Shown: positions 17,111-26,135, counted from the first letter of the stretch. The stretch is 64,000 bases of DNA from Lachnoclostridium sp. An14 (GCF_002160755.1 NZ_NFLE01000006.1:1-64000); one strand, 5' to 3'. Program-made: numbers and translations. Notes: a model not told the origin generated them from the letters alone.

Positions 17111-19045
17111 CTAGTTCTTCTCCTTCAGCACCCCGCCCCGGTACGCCGCCACCAGCTCCTTCAGGTCCTGGATCCGCTCCGCCATCTCCCGTCCCAGATC
17201 GGTGTCCGCCACCCGCATTCTGGCGGTCAGGGTCTCCGTGATATGCACCTTCGGCGTATTTTCCCGGTTCGGATCAAAAGGCTTGTGCTCCGCCAAGGCC
17301 AGATGGTTGGAATTGTAAATCAGGGTGTAGCCGGCGATGCCTGTGGTTTTCTGATAGGCCTTGGAGAGGCCGCCGTCGATGATGTAGAGCTTGCCGCCCG
17401 CCTTTACCGGCTTTTCCCCGTCCTTGATTTTTACCGGCACGTGGCCGTTAATGATGTGGGAGCCGTTCCTTGGAAGGCCGAATTCCTCCAGGATGCGGTC
17501 GCAGCATTCCTCCTCAAGGCTTAAACGGTAGTAGGGGTTTAAAGTCTCCTTTCCCACCGATTTTTCTTCTATAAAATAGTGCTCAAATGTGGCCATTTTA
17601 TCCTTGCCGAACACCGGGGATTTAGCGCCGCTCCAGAGATACCACATGAGGTCGGAGGCGTTTTCCTTCTCCCGGCTGCCCTCCGGCAGGAAATAGGCGC
17701 GGTGAATCTCCTTTTCCAGGTAGTCCATCAGGGCCTTTCCAGAGTAGGAATGTCCGTCTACGGCGTACTCTGAGAAGGAGCCATCCTCCTCCATGGGGAT
17801 GCAGCCGTGATAGAGCAGGTTGGAATTGTATTTCCTGTACAGGCTGCCGTGGGAGTAGAGAAATCTCACGTGACTGTGGAGTACCTCGCTGTGAAGGAAG
17901 GAAAATGTGAGCACGTGGAGCAGATCTTCCTCCTCCCGTGTCAGCTCATAGGGATTTTTGGGGTCGATGGTGGGGAAATAGCTGTCCCGCAGGGGATATT
18001 CTGTCCGTCCTATGCGGACAGTCCCTTTTTCATAGTCGATCTGTTCCAGGAGCAGGCGGTCCTCCATGCCGTATTCCGGGTGGCGCTTGATGATCTGCCC
18101 CTCCACCTTGAACTGGATGACGGCGATGGCCTTGTGCATTTTGGCCGCCAGGCCGGGGTCTACGGCATCGTAGAGGTTTTCATCCAGGATTTTGGGCATG
18201 AAAATTTTGCACTCATCGTTCTGGTAAATTCTGGCGGCAAACATGGACAGGGGGCGCAGGTTGATGCCGTAGCCGTCCTCCAGCACGTCAAAGCTGTTGT
18301 AGCTGATGGCGATGCGGACCACGTTGCAGATGCAGGCCGGGTTTCCCGTGGCGGCTCCCATCCAGGAGATGTCGTGGTTTCCCCACTGGATGTCCACGTC
18401 GTGGAAATTCATCAGCTCGTTCATGATAATGTCCGCCCTGGGGCCTCGGTCGAAGATGTCGCCGATGATGTGAAGGCTGTCGATGGTCAGGTTCTGGATC
18501 AGCTCGCACAAAGCCACGATAAACTTGTCCGCCACGTCGATGTCGATCATGGAGTGGAGAATTTCGCTGTAGTAGACGTCCTTATTGCTGTCCCGGTAGT
18601 CCACGTGGAGAAGCTCGTCGATGATGTAGGCAAACTCCGGGGGCATTTTCTTTCTCACCTTGGAGCGGGTGTATTTGGAGGAAACCACCCGGCAGATCTG
18701 CACCAGGCGGTAAATGGTGATCCGTTTCCAGTCGTCCGTCAGCTCCCCGGCCGCCTCGTAGCGGGAGAGGGCGCGCTCCGGGTAGTAGATCAGGTTGGCC
18801 AGCTCCACCTGTTCCTCCTCGGGGATGATGTGTCCGAAGGTGTCCCGGATTTTCTCCCGGATCACACCGGAGGCGCTTCGCAGCAGGTGGATAAAGGCTT
18901 CATATTCTCCGTGAATGTCGCTGAAGAAATATTCCGTTCCCTTGGGGAGGCCCTGGATGGCCGTCAGGTTGATGATTTCGCTGGATGCAGTCTTTACGCT
19001 GGGGTATTCTCTGGACAGCAGTTTCAGATACGCCAAATCTCTCAT
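17111..19045 (-). CDS. fbp: Class III fructose-1,6-bisphosphatase
   Basis: It hydrolyses fructose-1,6-bisphosphate to fructose-6-phosphate in gluconeogenesis. The 644-aa length fits the Firmicute class III enzyme (B. subtilis YydE/Fbp type), unrelated to classes I and II. A metallophosphatase core is visible: FFSDIHGEYEAF near residue 40, IIGDIFDRGPRAD near 195, QWGNHDISWMG near 220, and a C-terminal NGHVPVK. It is monocistronic, with its own promoter at 19093-19122 and AGGGAG before the ATG. A long open frame on the opposite strand (17807-19105) is a composition artefact. Confidence 0.95.
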   Translation of the reverse strand: MRDLAYLKLLSREYPSVKTASSEIINLTAIQGLPKGTEYFFSDIHGEYEAFIHLLRSASGVIREKIRDTFGHIIPEEEQVELANLIYYPERALSRYEAAGELTDDWKRITIYRLVQICRVVSSKYTRSKVRKKMPPEFAYIIDELLHVDYRDSNKDVYYSEILHSMIDIDVADKFIVALCELIQNLTIDSLHIIGDIFDRGPRADIIMNELMNFHDVDIQWGNHDISWMGAATGNPACICNVVRIAISYNSFDVLEDGYGINLRPLSMFAARIYQNDECKIFMPKILDENLYDAVDPGLAAKMHKAIAVIQFKVEGQIIKRHPEYGMEDRLLLEQIDYEKGTVRIGRTEYPLRDSYFPTIDPKNPYELTREEEDLLHVLTFSFLHSEVLHSHVRFLYSHGSLYRKYNSNLLYHGCIPMEEDGSFSEYAVDGHSYSGKALMDYLEKEIHRAYFLPEGSREKENASDLMWYLWSGAKSPVFGKDKMATFEHYFIEEKSVGKETLNPYYRLSLEEECCDRILEEFGLPRNGSHIINGHVPVKIKDGEKPVKAGGKLYIIDGGLSKAYQKTTGIAGYTLIYNSNHLALAEHKPFDPNRENTPKVHITETLTARMRVADTDLGREMAERIQDLKELVAAYRGGVLKEKN

Positions 19046-19092
19046 ATTACGATTCTCCCTTCGCTCCGCGGTTGCATTTCCGCCTGTATTGT

Positions 19093-19122
19093 ACTATATT
19101 TATGATAAGATACCAGGGTCAA
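19093..19122 (-). promoter_or_regulatory. Probable fbp promoter
   Basis: Minus-strand TTGACC (19122-19117), an 18-bp spacer and TATAGT (19098-19093) lie about 48 bp upstream of the fbp ATG. The -35 is inside the left arm of the inverted repeat at 19113-19173. Confidence 0.5.
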
Positions 19123-19173
19123 AAGGCCGGAAATCCGATGCAGGCTTGCTTGCAAGAGGATTTTTGACCTTGG
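19113..19173. repeat. Imperfect inverted repeat between fbp and the MBL-fold gene
   Basis: The left side CCAGGGTCAAA...AATCC (interrupted by 8 nt, AGGCCGGA) pairs with the right side GGATTTTTGACCTTGG. The inner part GCTTGCTTGCAAG is also self-complementary. It sits between divergent genes and overlaps the fbp -35. It could be a REP-like element; only one copy is in this window. Confidence 0.55.
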
Positions 19174-19333
19174 GACCCCAACATCATGATAAGGATTGGA
19201 AACGTGCGCCGCACGAAACAATCCCATTTTACGGGGTTAAAACGCCTTTTGCCCCATCTATTACTTATCATAACACGCCGGGAAAAAATGGCAAGTTTTC
19301 CATTTCATACAAGCCCGGCACGGAGGGAATTTT

Positions 19334-20137
19334 ATGGAACAGTTATATGTGCTGGGCACAGGAAACGCCGCGGTGACCCGCTGTTACAATACCTGCTTTG
19401 CCGTAAAGGACGGCAGCGAGTTTTTTCTGGTGGACGCCGGGGGCGGAAACGGGATCCTGCGGATCTTAAACGACATGAACGTGCCTTTAAACAGCATCCA
19501 CAACATTTTTGTCACCCACGAGCACACGGACCACATCCTGGGCATTGTCTGGATGGTGCGGATGATCGGCTCCCGCATCCTGTCTGGAAAATATGAGGGA
19601 AATTTAAACATCTACTGCCACGACCTGCTGCCGGACACCATTTCCACCCTGTGCCGCCTTACCCTGCAGGGCAAGCTGTGCAAACTCATCGGCGACCGGA
19701 TCCGGCTGGTGCCCGTGACAGACGGACAGACGGAGCGGATTCTGGACTACGACGTGACCTTTTTTGACATCCATTCCACAAAGGCCAGACAGTTTGGGTT
19801 CACCATGAACTTAAAGAACGGGAAGAAATTTACCTGCGCCGGGGACGAGCCCTACAATCCCATCTGCCAGCCCTACGTGGAGGGGAGTGACTGGCTGCTC
19901 CACGAGGCCTTCTGCCTCTACGGCGACCGGGAGAAGTACAAGCCCTATGAGAAACATCACTCCACCGTAAAGGACGCCTGCGAGCTGGCCCAGTCCTTAA
20001 ACATCCCCAACCTGGTGCTCTGGCACACAGAGGACGACCAGATTTCCGTCCGCAAGGAGAAATACACCGCGGAAGGCAGGGAGTATTACCACGGAAACTT
20101 ATTTGTGCCGGACGACGGGGAAATCCTCGATCTGTAA
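19334..20137 (+). CDS. MBL-fold metallohydrolase (RNase Z-like)
   Basis: This 267-aa metallo-beta-lactamase-fold hydrolase starts MEQLYVLGTGNAAV and has the metal motif FVTHEHTDHILG (H-x-H-x-D-H) near residue 60, a TCAGDEP metal-bridging Asp near 170, and a late histidine in LVLWHTED. The layout resembles ribonuclease Z/arylsulfatase-like branches rather than lactamases, but the substrate cannot be assigned. ATG 19334 has GGAGGG upstream. It is followed by a GC-rich hairpin and the M23 peptidase gene in the same direction. Confidence 0.85.
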   Translation: MEQLYVLGTGNAAVTRCYNTCFAVKDGSEFFLVDAGGGNGILRILNDMNVPLNSIHNIFVTHEHTDHILGIVWMVRMIGSRILSGKYEGNLNIYCHDLLPDTISTLCRLTLQGKLCKLIGDRIRLVPVTDGQTERILDYDVTFFDIHSTKARQFGFTMNLKNGKKFTCAGDEPYNPICQPYVEGSDWLLHEAFCLYGDREKYKPYEKHHSTVKDACELAQSLNIPNLVLWHTEDDQISVRKEKYTAEGREYYHGNLFVPDDGEILDL

Positions 20138-20196
20138 CGGTTTTCATTCTATATGGAGAGCTGTCCGCATATCTTAGTCATAAACCGATGTTGACT

Positions 20197-20231
20197 GCGG
20201 GGCGGCGTCCGATTTTCCGGACGCGCCCCGC
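20197..20231 (+). repeat. GC-rich hairpin between the MBL-fold and M23 genes
   Basis: GCGGGGCG...GCGTCCG pairs with CGGACGC...GCCCCGC around loop ATTTTC. No T-run follows, so it is more likely an mRNA processing or attenuation structure than a classic terminator. Confidence 0.45.
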
Positions 20232-20262
20232 CCGCTGACTGGAAGATAGGAGGAGGCTCTCC

Positions 20263-21411
20263 ATGTTTTTGAACCGAAAATCCTTTCTGGCGGGCCTTAA
20301 AACGGCCGCTCTTGCCGTCCTCACGGGGGCGGTTCTCTTTCTGATCCTGATTCCCGCTGTTTCCGCGCTCTCTGGAAACTGGCGCGGCCCCTTAGGCTCC
20401 ATTCCCACCGCCGGGGACGGAGATTTTATCCACTGGGTGGACTTTGACGTGCCCCAGGAGGCCCTGGAGCGGGCGTTCCGCCTGGATGTGGACACCTGCC
20501 AGTCGGAAATCCACATCGGCTGGGTGGATCTGCTGGCCTATCTGGGCGCTAAATACGGCGGTGATTTTTCCCATTACCGGGCCTCGGACTTAGACGAGGC
20601 CGCCGCCAGGCTGCAAAGCGGGGAGACCATGGAAACCATTGCCGCGGACATGAAGTATTTCCCCTACTACCGGGAGGCTTATGGGGCGGTATTGGACGGC
20701 CTGCTGGGACAGTACGAGACGGAGATCGCCGCCGAAGACGCCCCCGACTTTGCCCTTCCCACAGATGAGGCCGGAAATCCCATCCGGGACGGGGAAAAGG
20801 TGTGGGTGACCAAGTACGGGCTGAAGGCATTTTCCCCCATCGCCTACGGGTTTCCCTACAGCGAGTACGACGATTTCGGCGTTTCCAGGAGCTACGGGTT
20901 CCGGCGGCAGCACTTAGGGCATGACATGATGGGGCAGGTGGGAACGCCCATCATCGCCGTGGAGTCGGGCCGGGTGGAGGCTCTGGGCTGGAATCAGTAC
21001 GGCGGCTGGCGCATCGGCATCCGCAGCTTTGACGGGAAACGGTACTATTACTACGCCCACCTGAGGAAAAATTATCCCTACCAGTCCAGCCTCCAGGAGG
21101 GGAGCGTGGTGAGCGCCGGGGACGTGATCGGCTACATGGGCCGCACCGGCTACAGCGCCACGGAAAACACCAACAACATTGACGAATCCCACCTCCATTT
21201 CGGCATCCAGCTCATTTTCGACGAGTCCCAGAAGGAGGGAAACAACGAGATCTGGATCGACTGCTACGAGCTGGTGAAATTCCTCTCCCTGCACCGTTCA
21301 GAGGTGTATAAGGTGGAAGGGACGAAGGAGTGGACCAGAACGTACCAGATGCGGGATCCGGCGGTGGCGGAGTATATGGGGAAATTAGAAAATGAAAACG
21401 GCGGCGGCTGA
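20263..21411 (+). CDS. Membrane-anchored M23 family metallopeptidase
   Basis: This 382-aa protein has an N-terminal membrane segment (about residues 13-35), probably an uncleaved anchor, and a C-terminal LytM/M23 domain. Zinc-site motifs are RQHLGHDMMGQ (H-x3-D) near residue 225 and ESHLHFGIQL (H-x-H) near 311, with YYYYAHLR between them. Such enzymes cut peptidoglycan cross-bridges or, when degenerate, regulate other hydrolases; here the zinc ligands look intact. ATG 20263 has AGGAGG. It is followed by the vWA gene on the same strand. Confidence 0.88.
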   Translation: MFLNRKSFLAGLKTAALAVLTGAVLFLILIPAVSALSGNWRGPLGSIPTAGDGDFIHWVDFDVPQEALERAFRLDVDTCQSEIHIGWVDLLAYLGAKYGGDFSHYRASDLDEAAARLQSGETMETIAADMKYFPYYREAYGAVLDGLLGQYETEIAAEDAPDFALPTDEAGNPIRDGEKVWVTKYGLKAFSPIAYGFPYSEYDDFGVSRSYGFRRQHLGHDMMGQVGTPIIAVESGRVEALGWNQYGGWRIGIRSFDGKRYYYYAHLRKNYPYQSSLQEGSVVSAGDVIGYMGRTGYSATENTNNIDESHLHFGIQLIFDESQKEGNNEIWIDCYELVKFLSLHRSEVYKVEGTKEWTRTYQMRDPAVAEYMGKLENENGGG

Positions 21412-21518
21412 GGCATCTCTCCCGCCGCCCCGCCTGTCCGGACACATCTGCCGCCTCCTGCATATGGTATAGTGAGGGGAAACAAGCCCTTCCATTATCA
21501 TAAAACGGAGGTACTACC

Positions 21519-22901
21519 ATGGGTATTGTAAATTCCAATAAACAAGTGAACCTTTCTCAGATCTCCTGCGACGGAACCGTGACCGTCACTCTGGCCCTGA
21601 CCGCCGCCCCCGACATTTCCTCCAACCCCACGGACATCGTGCTGGTGCTGGACCGCTCCGGCAGTATGGCGGGAATGCCCCTTGACAACCTGAAACTGGG
21701 GGCCAAGACCTTTATCGACATCATCGACGAGGCCACAGACAGCTCCCAGGACGGAAATATCGGCTCCGGCAGCCGCATCGGCATCGTCAGTTTCGCGGAC
21801 GACGCCCAGGTAAATGAGCCGCTTATCACCTCGGTGGCGGATCTGAAGGCGGCGGTAGACAGCCTGACCGCCGGCGGCTCCACCAACCACGCCGCCGCAT
21901 TCTCCGAGGCCGCCAGCCTGTTTGAGCCGCCCTCCGGAAATGCCAAGGTCATCGTCATGTTCACCGACGGAAAGACCACTGCCGGCCTTCCGCCCGCTCC
22001 TGTGGCGGCTGCCGCCAGGGCGTCCGGTATTATCATTTACTGCATCGGCCTCATTGGCTCCGACGGCATCGACGTGTCCGTCTTAAACGACTGGGCCACC
22101 GATCCGGACGCCTCCCACGTGGCGGTGACTCCTGACGCGGCGGATCTGGAGCAGCTTTTTGCCGACCTGGCCGCAAACATTTCCAAGCCCGGGGCCACGG
22201 ATATTGTGATCGACGAGCTTTTGAGCCAGGATTTCGTGGTTGAGAACATTTCCGCGCCCAGCAAGGGATCGGTCTCCTCTACAGGAACCCGCTCTCTGCG
22301 CTGGACCATCGACGAGCTTGGCGTCACCGGAAACGAGGGGGCCTCGCTCTCCTTCACCGCCCGCCACACCGGCCTCACCGGCGGCTTGAAGGCGGTCAAC
22401 CAATCCGTCACCTACTCCGACGCCGAGGGCAACTCCGTCACTTTCCCGTCCCCGTCGGTGGACGTTTCCTGCGGTTCCTCCGTAACTCCGGAGCCATGTC
22501 CCGTTCCCGTAGACCTGGAACTGGACGGCTGCCAGGACGCTGTGGTGGTGGACCTGGGAGACGCCGATCTGGAATCCCTGGGACGGATCGTGCAGCTGGA
22601 TGTGACCATCCGCAACGTCTGCCCGAACCGCCGGGTGGCCCTGGCCGTCATCCTCACAGAGCTGGACGACTCCGGAAACGAGTATCAGCGGGGCATGAAG
22701 GCCTTCACCATCCCCGCCCACCAGTTCCCCACCTGCCGGGATGTGCTGGTGAAATGTATCAAATTCGTGCTGCCGGAGGACCTAAACGTCTCCACCGGCG
22801 CCCCTGGCTCCATGTGCGGCACCAGGAATCTGCGGGCGCGGTTTATTGCCCATAATATTGATACGGATTATCGGTGTTGTGATGTTTTGATTACTGTATA
22901 A
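21519..22901 (+). CDS. von Willebrand factor A domain protein with Cys-rich C-terminal region
   Basis: The 460-aa product has a vWA domain in residues about 30-220 with an intact MIDAS: DIVLVLDRSGSM (D-x-S-x-S), GGSTNHAAA (Thr) and MFTDGKTT (Asp). A DUF11-like beta domain follows (about 225-320). The last 140 residues contain many Cys (SCGS, PEPCPVP, DGCQD, RNVCPN, FPTCRD, VKCIKF, SMCGTR, YRCCDV), suggesting disulfides or metal binding. No signal peptide or sortase motif is visible, odd for an adhesin-like protein. RBS GGAGG precedes ATG. A bidirectional terminator follows 8 bp after the stop. Confidence 0.82.
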   Translation: MGIVNSNKQVNLSQISCDGTVTVTLALTAAPDISSNPTDIVLVLDRSGSMAGMPLDNLKLGAKTFIDIIDEATDSSQDGNIGSGSRIGIVSFADDAQVNEPLITSVADLKAAVDSLTAGGSTNHAAAFSEAASLFEPPSGNAKVIVMFTDGKTTAGLPPAPVAAAARASGIIIYCIGLIGSDGIDVSVLNDWATDPDASHVAVTPDAADLEQLFADLAANISKPGATDIVIDELLSQDFVVENISAPSKGSVSSTGTRSLRWTIDELGVTGNEGASLSFTARHTGLTGGLKAVNQSVTYSDAEGNSVTFPSPSVDVSCGSSVTPEPCPVPVDLELDGCQDAVVVDLGDADLESLGRIVQLDVTIRNVCPNRRVALAVILTELDDSGNEYQRGMKAFTIPAHQFPTCRDVLVKCIKFVLPEDLNVSTGAPGSMCGTRNLRARFIAHNIDTDYRCCDVLITV

Positions 22902-22909
22902 AAAATGAT

Positions 22910-22947
22910 CCCGCCCCGGCAAAGCGTAAATGCTCTGCCGGGGCGGG
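22910..22947. terminator. Bidirectional intrinsic terminator
   Basis: CCCGCCCCGGCA pairs with TGCCGGGGCGGG. On the + strand it is followed by AGTATTTTCCTTATTTTTTT (ending the vWA gene), on the minus strand by ATCATTTTTTATAC (ending the AAA ATPase island). Confidence 0.88.
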
Positions 22948-22957
22948 AGTATTTTCC

Positions 22958-23152
22958 TTATTTTTTTGATTTGATTTTTATTTTTGACGCGCCGTTGGGA
23001 AATATCTGAAACTCATTTTGAGGTACACCGCACCAAAACTTTTCAATATCAAACTCATATTTCTGCAAACGTTTTCCCAGATTCGTGCACCCAATCAGAT
23101 CCCGTTTAAAATCTTTGTCCGAACTGCTTCCCGTAAGCCAACTAGTCCGCAA
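22958..23152 (-). CDS. Small ORF after the AAA ATPase, unrecognised
   Basis: A 64-codon frame starts at TTG 23152, which directly follows an in-frame stop and overlaps the ATPase 3' end by 11 bp. The product would contain DFKRDLIGCTNLGKRLQKYE and end in a Lys-rich tail. It is AT-rich like its neighbour and ends just before the shared terminator. It may be a real small partner, or the remnant 3' end of a second gene (in similar islands an AAA ATPase often pairs with a nuclease or TOPRIM protein). No family recognised. Confidence 0.35.
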   Translation of the reverse strand: MRTSWLTGSSSDKDFKRDLIGCTNLGKRLQKYEFDIEKFWCGVPQNEFQIFPNGASKIKIKSKK

Positions 23153-24245
23153 TCAGCTCATACAGCCTGTCCAGATCCGGGGCAGTGCAGAACAGATCAT
23201 TTTCCACCGCACTTTTCAGGGAATCCGTATTCCGTTTCAGAAAATCCGAAACGTATACACACTGAATCGGTTTTTCTTTATTCTCCACATTCTTCTTTAA
23301 GAAGGTAAACGAATGCTTTGGCAGCTGCATATCCAGAATATCCACATTGTGCGTTGTGAAAAACAGCTGTTTCTTCCCATTCAGCTTATCAATAATAATG
23401 GACAGACAGGCCTTTTCCACATCGCTGTTGACATAGGAAAACAGCTCGTCACAGTAGTACAGATCGTGCATATCACAGATAAGAGAGGCGATAATATAAG
23501 AAATATCCAGACCGGCCTTTGTCCCGCTGGACAAAAGCTGCGTATCTACAATCTGACCGTCCTTAATAATCACAGACTGATGATTGAGCTTGATTGCGTA
23601 TGTATTCTCCAGCTCTTTTACCTTTATCACCTCCCGTATGGAAGGATCCAGAGTTTTCAAAACCTGTTCTAAAATGTGAAGGTATCTGCTGTCACTTTCA
23701 ATCGAACGATACGTTTTACTTTTACTGGCATCGTAAGGATAAGAAAATATCCATCCATTCGTTTTTATTTTATCGTATGGAAATTCCTCTCCCTCGTCTC
23801 TGTCCAAGCGGGCAGCACAGATTTCATAATTATCCCGTTTTCCAATTTCTGTACCTGAAATACGAATATTTACATCTTCTTCCCCGTATTCTTCGTTCTC
23901 CTTTGCCGCAATGTGCATTTCAAAACGGCACAAAATTTCATCACAGGTGACAAAATCCACGCTTAAACTCGCATCCCGTTTTCGATCTTCTATGATCCTG
24001 GTAAAACGGCCATATTCTCCATCACGAAAATAATTGGCAAACAGCATCAGCAGCTTTCCCAGAGACGTCTTTCCCGTCGCGTTTCCACCCATAATAATAT
24101 TGACCTTTTTATAGCGAAAGTTCGGCCTGTCCTCCAGATATTCCCCAGGTACTGTAGAGTCTACAATTTTCTTGGGATAAGACATATTCATGTGAAAATT
24201 TTTCAACGCATACAGGTTGTCCACCTTAACGTCCATAATAATCAT
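23142..24245 (-). CDS. AAA family (OLD/RecF-like ABC-type) ATPase
   Basis: This 367-aa SMC-like single-chain ATPase has Walker A MGGNATGKTSLGKL near residue 47, an ABC-type signature LSSGTKAGLDI near 240, Walker B DLYYCDELFSYV near 262 and a switch histidine in FFTTHNVDILD near 292. Proteins of this AAA_15/AAA_21 type often act in mobile or anti-phage modules. Start 24245 is preferred over the longer frame because AGAGGA lies at the right distance. The gene is clearly more AT-rich than both flanks and sits alone, suggesting transfer. A defence role is inference only. Confidence 0.78.
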   Translation of the reverse strand: MIIMDVKVDNLYALKNFHMNMSYPKKIVDSTVPGEYLEDRPNFRYKKVNIIMGGNATGKTSLGKLLMLFANYFRDGEYGRFTRIIEDRKRDASLSVDFVTCDEILCRFEMHIAAKENEEYGEEDVNIRISGTEIGKRDNYEICAARLDRDEGEEFPYDKIKTNGWIFSYPYDASKSKTYRSIESDSRYLHILEQVLKTLDPSIREVIKVKELENTYAIKLNHQSVIIKDGQIVDTQLLSSGTKAGLDISYIIASLICDMHDLYYCDELFSYVNSDVEKACLSIIIDKLNGKKQLFFTTHNVDILDMQLPKHSFTFLKKNVENKEKPIQCVYVSDFLKRNTDSLKSAVENDLFCTAPDLDRLYELIAD

Positions 24246-24372
24246 GGCATTTCCTCTTTTGTATATTTGTTCGTCATTTGCGAAGTAATGTCTGCACATT
24301 TATTATACCTCATCTCACCAAAAAATCAAGCTTATTATTAACATTATATTTTTTGAAACTCATAAATAGAAC

Positions 24373-24420
24373 AAAAAATGGCACCTCATCAGCCTTTCCA
24401 GCCAACAAAATGCCATTTTT
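24373..24420 (-). terminator. Intrinsic terminator of the LarA-family gene
   Basis: About 50 bp past the stop at 24473, minus-strand AAAAATGGCA pairs with TGCCATTTTT across a 27-nt loop, followed by TTG. The symmetrical A/T flanks would also act for + strand transcripts. Confidence 0.65.
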
Positions 24421-24472
24421 CTCATTTTTCCTATTCTTCTTCTATTTCAATTTTTCTTCCAATCTCCCCGCA

Positions 24473-25963
24473 CTACTTCACATACGCCTCCGGCCGCGCG
24501 CACCCATTCGTCCCGTCATACACCTGATCCTTCAGCATCAGATGTACGGCCGACAGCTTAAAGGTCTGGGGCAGGGCCAGGATTCTGGGGTTGGGGCCGG
24601 TGTATTTTCTCATGGCGTCCTGGAGCGCCTCCTCGAAGGTCGCCCTGGTCTTTAAGCCCATACCTCTGGCGTAGCCCGGTTCCTGGGCGCCTACGATGTA
24701 GATGGCGGAGGTGTTCATTTCCGCGATCTGGCCGCAGCTCATCATGGAAAAGCCGTGGAAGGGGTGGAAGGCGTTGCAGAAACGGTATTTCCGGATATAC
24801 TCCTCGTTGGTGGCGAAATACTCGCCGTAGCGGTTCATGTCTGTGAGCACGTTCATGTAGTCGTGCTGGAACATATCATAGCACTCCCGAAGGTAGGGCC
24901 ACAGCTCGTCGTGGAAGTAGCCGTTGCAGATGGAGGAGCAGATGATCACGCAGTTTTCCTTCATCACCCTCTTGTGACGGATGACCTGGGCGGAGAGGGC
25001 CTGCATCATCATGATGGGGTTGGTGCCCATGCCGTTTCCGTAGTGGAACTCCTGGGGCATTCCAAATACCATGATGTCGTACTTTTCTTCCGCGAAGGGC
25101 ACGTAGGTGCGCTTGTCCGCCATATGCCAGGAAAGGGGCTGCATCTCGGCGGCGTAGCCGGAATTGATCTCGATCTGCCGGGACTGGGTGTCGAGAACGG
25201 CGTCGCAGCAGAAATATTTCTTGCCCATGTGTTCTTCCTGTTTCATGCCGATCTCGTCAAACTTTGTCCGCATGAGAGAATGGCCGCTCACCGGGGTGAA
25301 ATCCTGGCGGTGCATCACCTGGGGCACGTGGTGGGACGCGATGGACGTCCAGTGGTTCAAACCGGTGGCGCAGTGCTTGTAGCCGCCGGAATAGCCGCCG
25401 TAGGGGTTGCCCTGGGTGTGGCCGATGAGGATCGGCAGGTCACAGTCGTGGACGTAGCGGTTTAGGAATACGGGATCCCCTCTGTCGGTATAGCCGCAGT
25501 CCACCATATGCTCCTTGTCCTCGCTGTCGTGGTTGATGATCTGCCCGGTGTACCAGAACTCGTTAAACAGCTCCTCGCCCAGAATGGCTCTCAGCTGGGG
25601 GATCTTGTTTTTCGGGTGAAGGCCGTTGGAGCAGATGAGAAGGACGTCCTTCTTCTCCACGCCGGCCTTGTAAAGCTCGTTTAAAATGATGCGGATGGAC
25701 ATTTTCCGGTGGGAGGTGGGCTGGAGCCCGCCTTTTACAATGTCCGGGAATACGATGGTGACCTTTGAGCCCTTGTGGGCCAGCTCGGAAAGCGGCGGCA
25801 TCCCAATGGGGTTGCGGATGGACTGCAAATATGCCTCCTCCAGCTTTTCCTCCGGGATACAGGGCGGATCCGGCACGGTCACTCCCGGGATAAATACATC
25901 GGTATTGTCCGGAAGGGACGCGTTCATCAGGCCGTGCCCATATTCAAACTGTAAATTTTTCAT
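24473..25963 (-). CDS. LarA/DUF2088 family nickel-pincer-type racemase homologue
   Basis: The 496-aa protein belongs to the lactate racemase A family (LarA_N/DUF2088): near residue 190 it has GHTQGNPYGGYSGGYKHCATG, close to the GG-x-x-GG-Y-K signature around the pincer-bearing lysine, and IVFPDIVKGG and LLICSNGLHPKN earlier. Known members racemise or epimerise 2-hydroxy acids with a nickel-pincer cofactor; LarB, LarC and LarE, needed for that cofactor, are not in the window. Substrate unknown; it is about 70 residues longer than typical LarA. ATG 25963 has AGAGAGG at good spacing. The frame is open further upstream only because it runs through the hairpin repeat. Confidence 0.8.
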   Translation of the reverse strand: MKNLQFEYGHGLMNASLPDNTDVFIPGVTVPDPPCIPEEKLEEAYLQSIRNPIGMPPLSELAHKGSKVTIVFPDIVKGGLQPTSHRKMSIRIILNELYKAGVEKKDVLLICSNGLHPKNKIPQLRAILGEELFNEFWYTGQIINHDSEDKEHMVDCGYTDRGDPVFLNRYVHDCDLPILIGHTQGNPYGGYSGGYKHCATGLNHWTSIASHHVPQVMHRQDFTPVSGHSLMRTKFDEIGMKQEEHMGKKYFCCDAVLDTQSRQIEINSGYAAEMQPLSWHMADKRTYVPFAEEKYDIMVFGMPQEFHYGNGMGTNPIMMMQALSAQVIRHKRVMKENCVIICSSICNGYFHDELWPYLRECYDMFQHDYMNVLTDMNRYGEYFATNEEYIRKYRFCNAFHPFHGFSMMSCGQIAEMNTSAIYIVGAQEPGYARGMGLKTRATFEEALQDAMRKYTGPNPRILALPQTFKLSAVHLMLKDQVYDGTNGCARPEAYVK

Positions 25964-26048
25964 TGTCATTACCTCTCTTTGCTGTGGGACGGCAGGAAAA
26001 CGCAGCCTGCCGCCGGAAATTCCGTGATGATGCAAGTGATGATATAAA

Positions 26049-26130
26049 AAGTGTGCGCTTAGCGCACACCCGCGCCGGAGCGCGGATGCGTCAGTAGCCA
26101 TATTCCTCTGCGCGCAATACTGCGCCCTCT
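26049..26130 (+). repeat. Serial-hairpin intergenic repeat, copy 3 (decayed 3' half)
   Basis: The first hairpins are kept (AGTGTGCGC arm, CGCGC-CGGA-GCGCG), the third has decayed (GGATGC...GTAGCC), and the element ends after TGCGCCCTCT without a tail hairpin. It lies between the TIM-like and LarA-like genes. Confidence 0.85.
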
Positions 26131-26135
26131 AAGCC

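Noticed and set aside
17807-19105. 432-codon open frame opposite fbp, and similar long antisense frames opposite rpoC (61520-62779), tuf (54296-55282), fusA (55891-56907) and tgt (46376-47470)
   Set aside because: Each lies fully over a certain gene on the other strand and has no ribosome binding site or recognisable domain; they reflect codon bias of GC-rich or highly expressed genes.
20197-20231. Terminator after the MBL-fold gene
   Set aside because: The hairpin is strong but there is no T-run, so it is listed only as a structural element.
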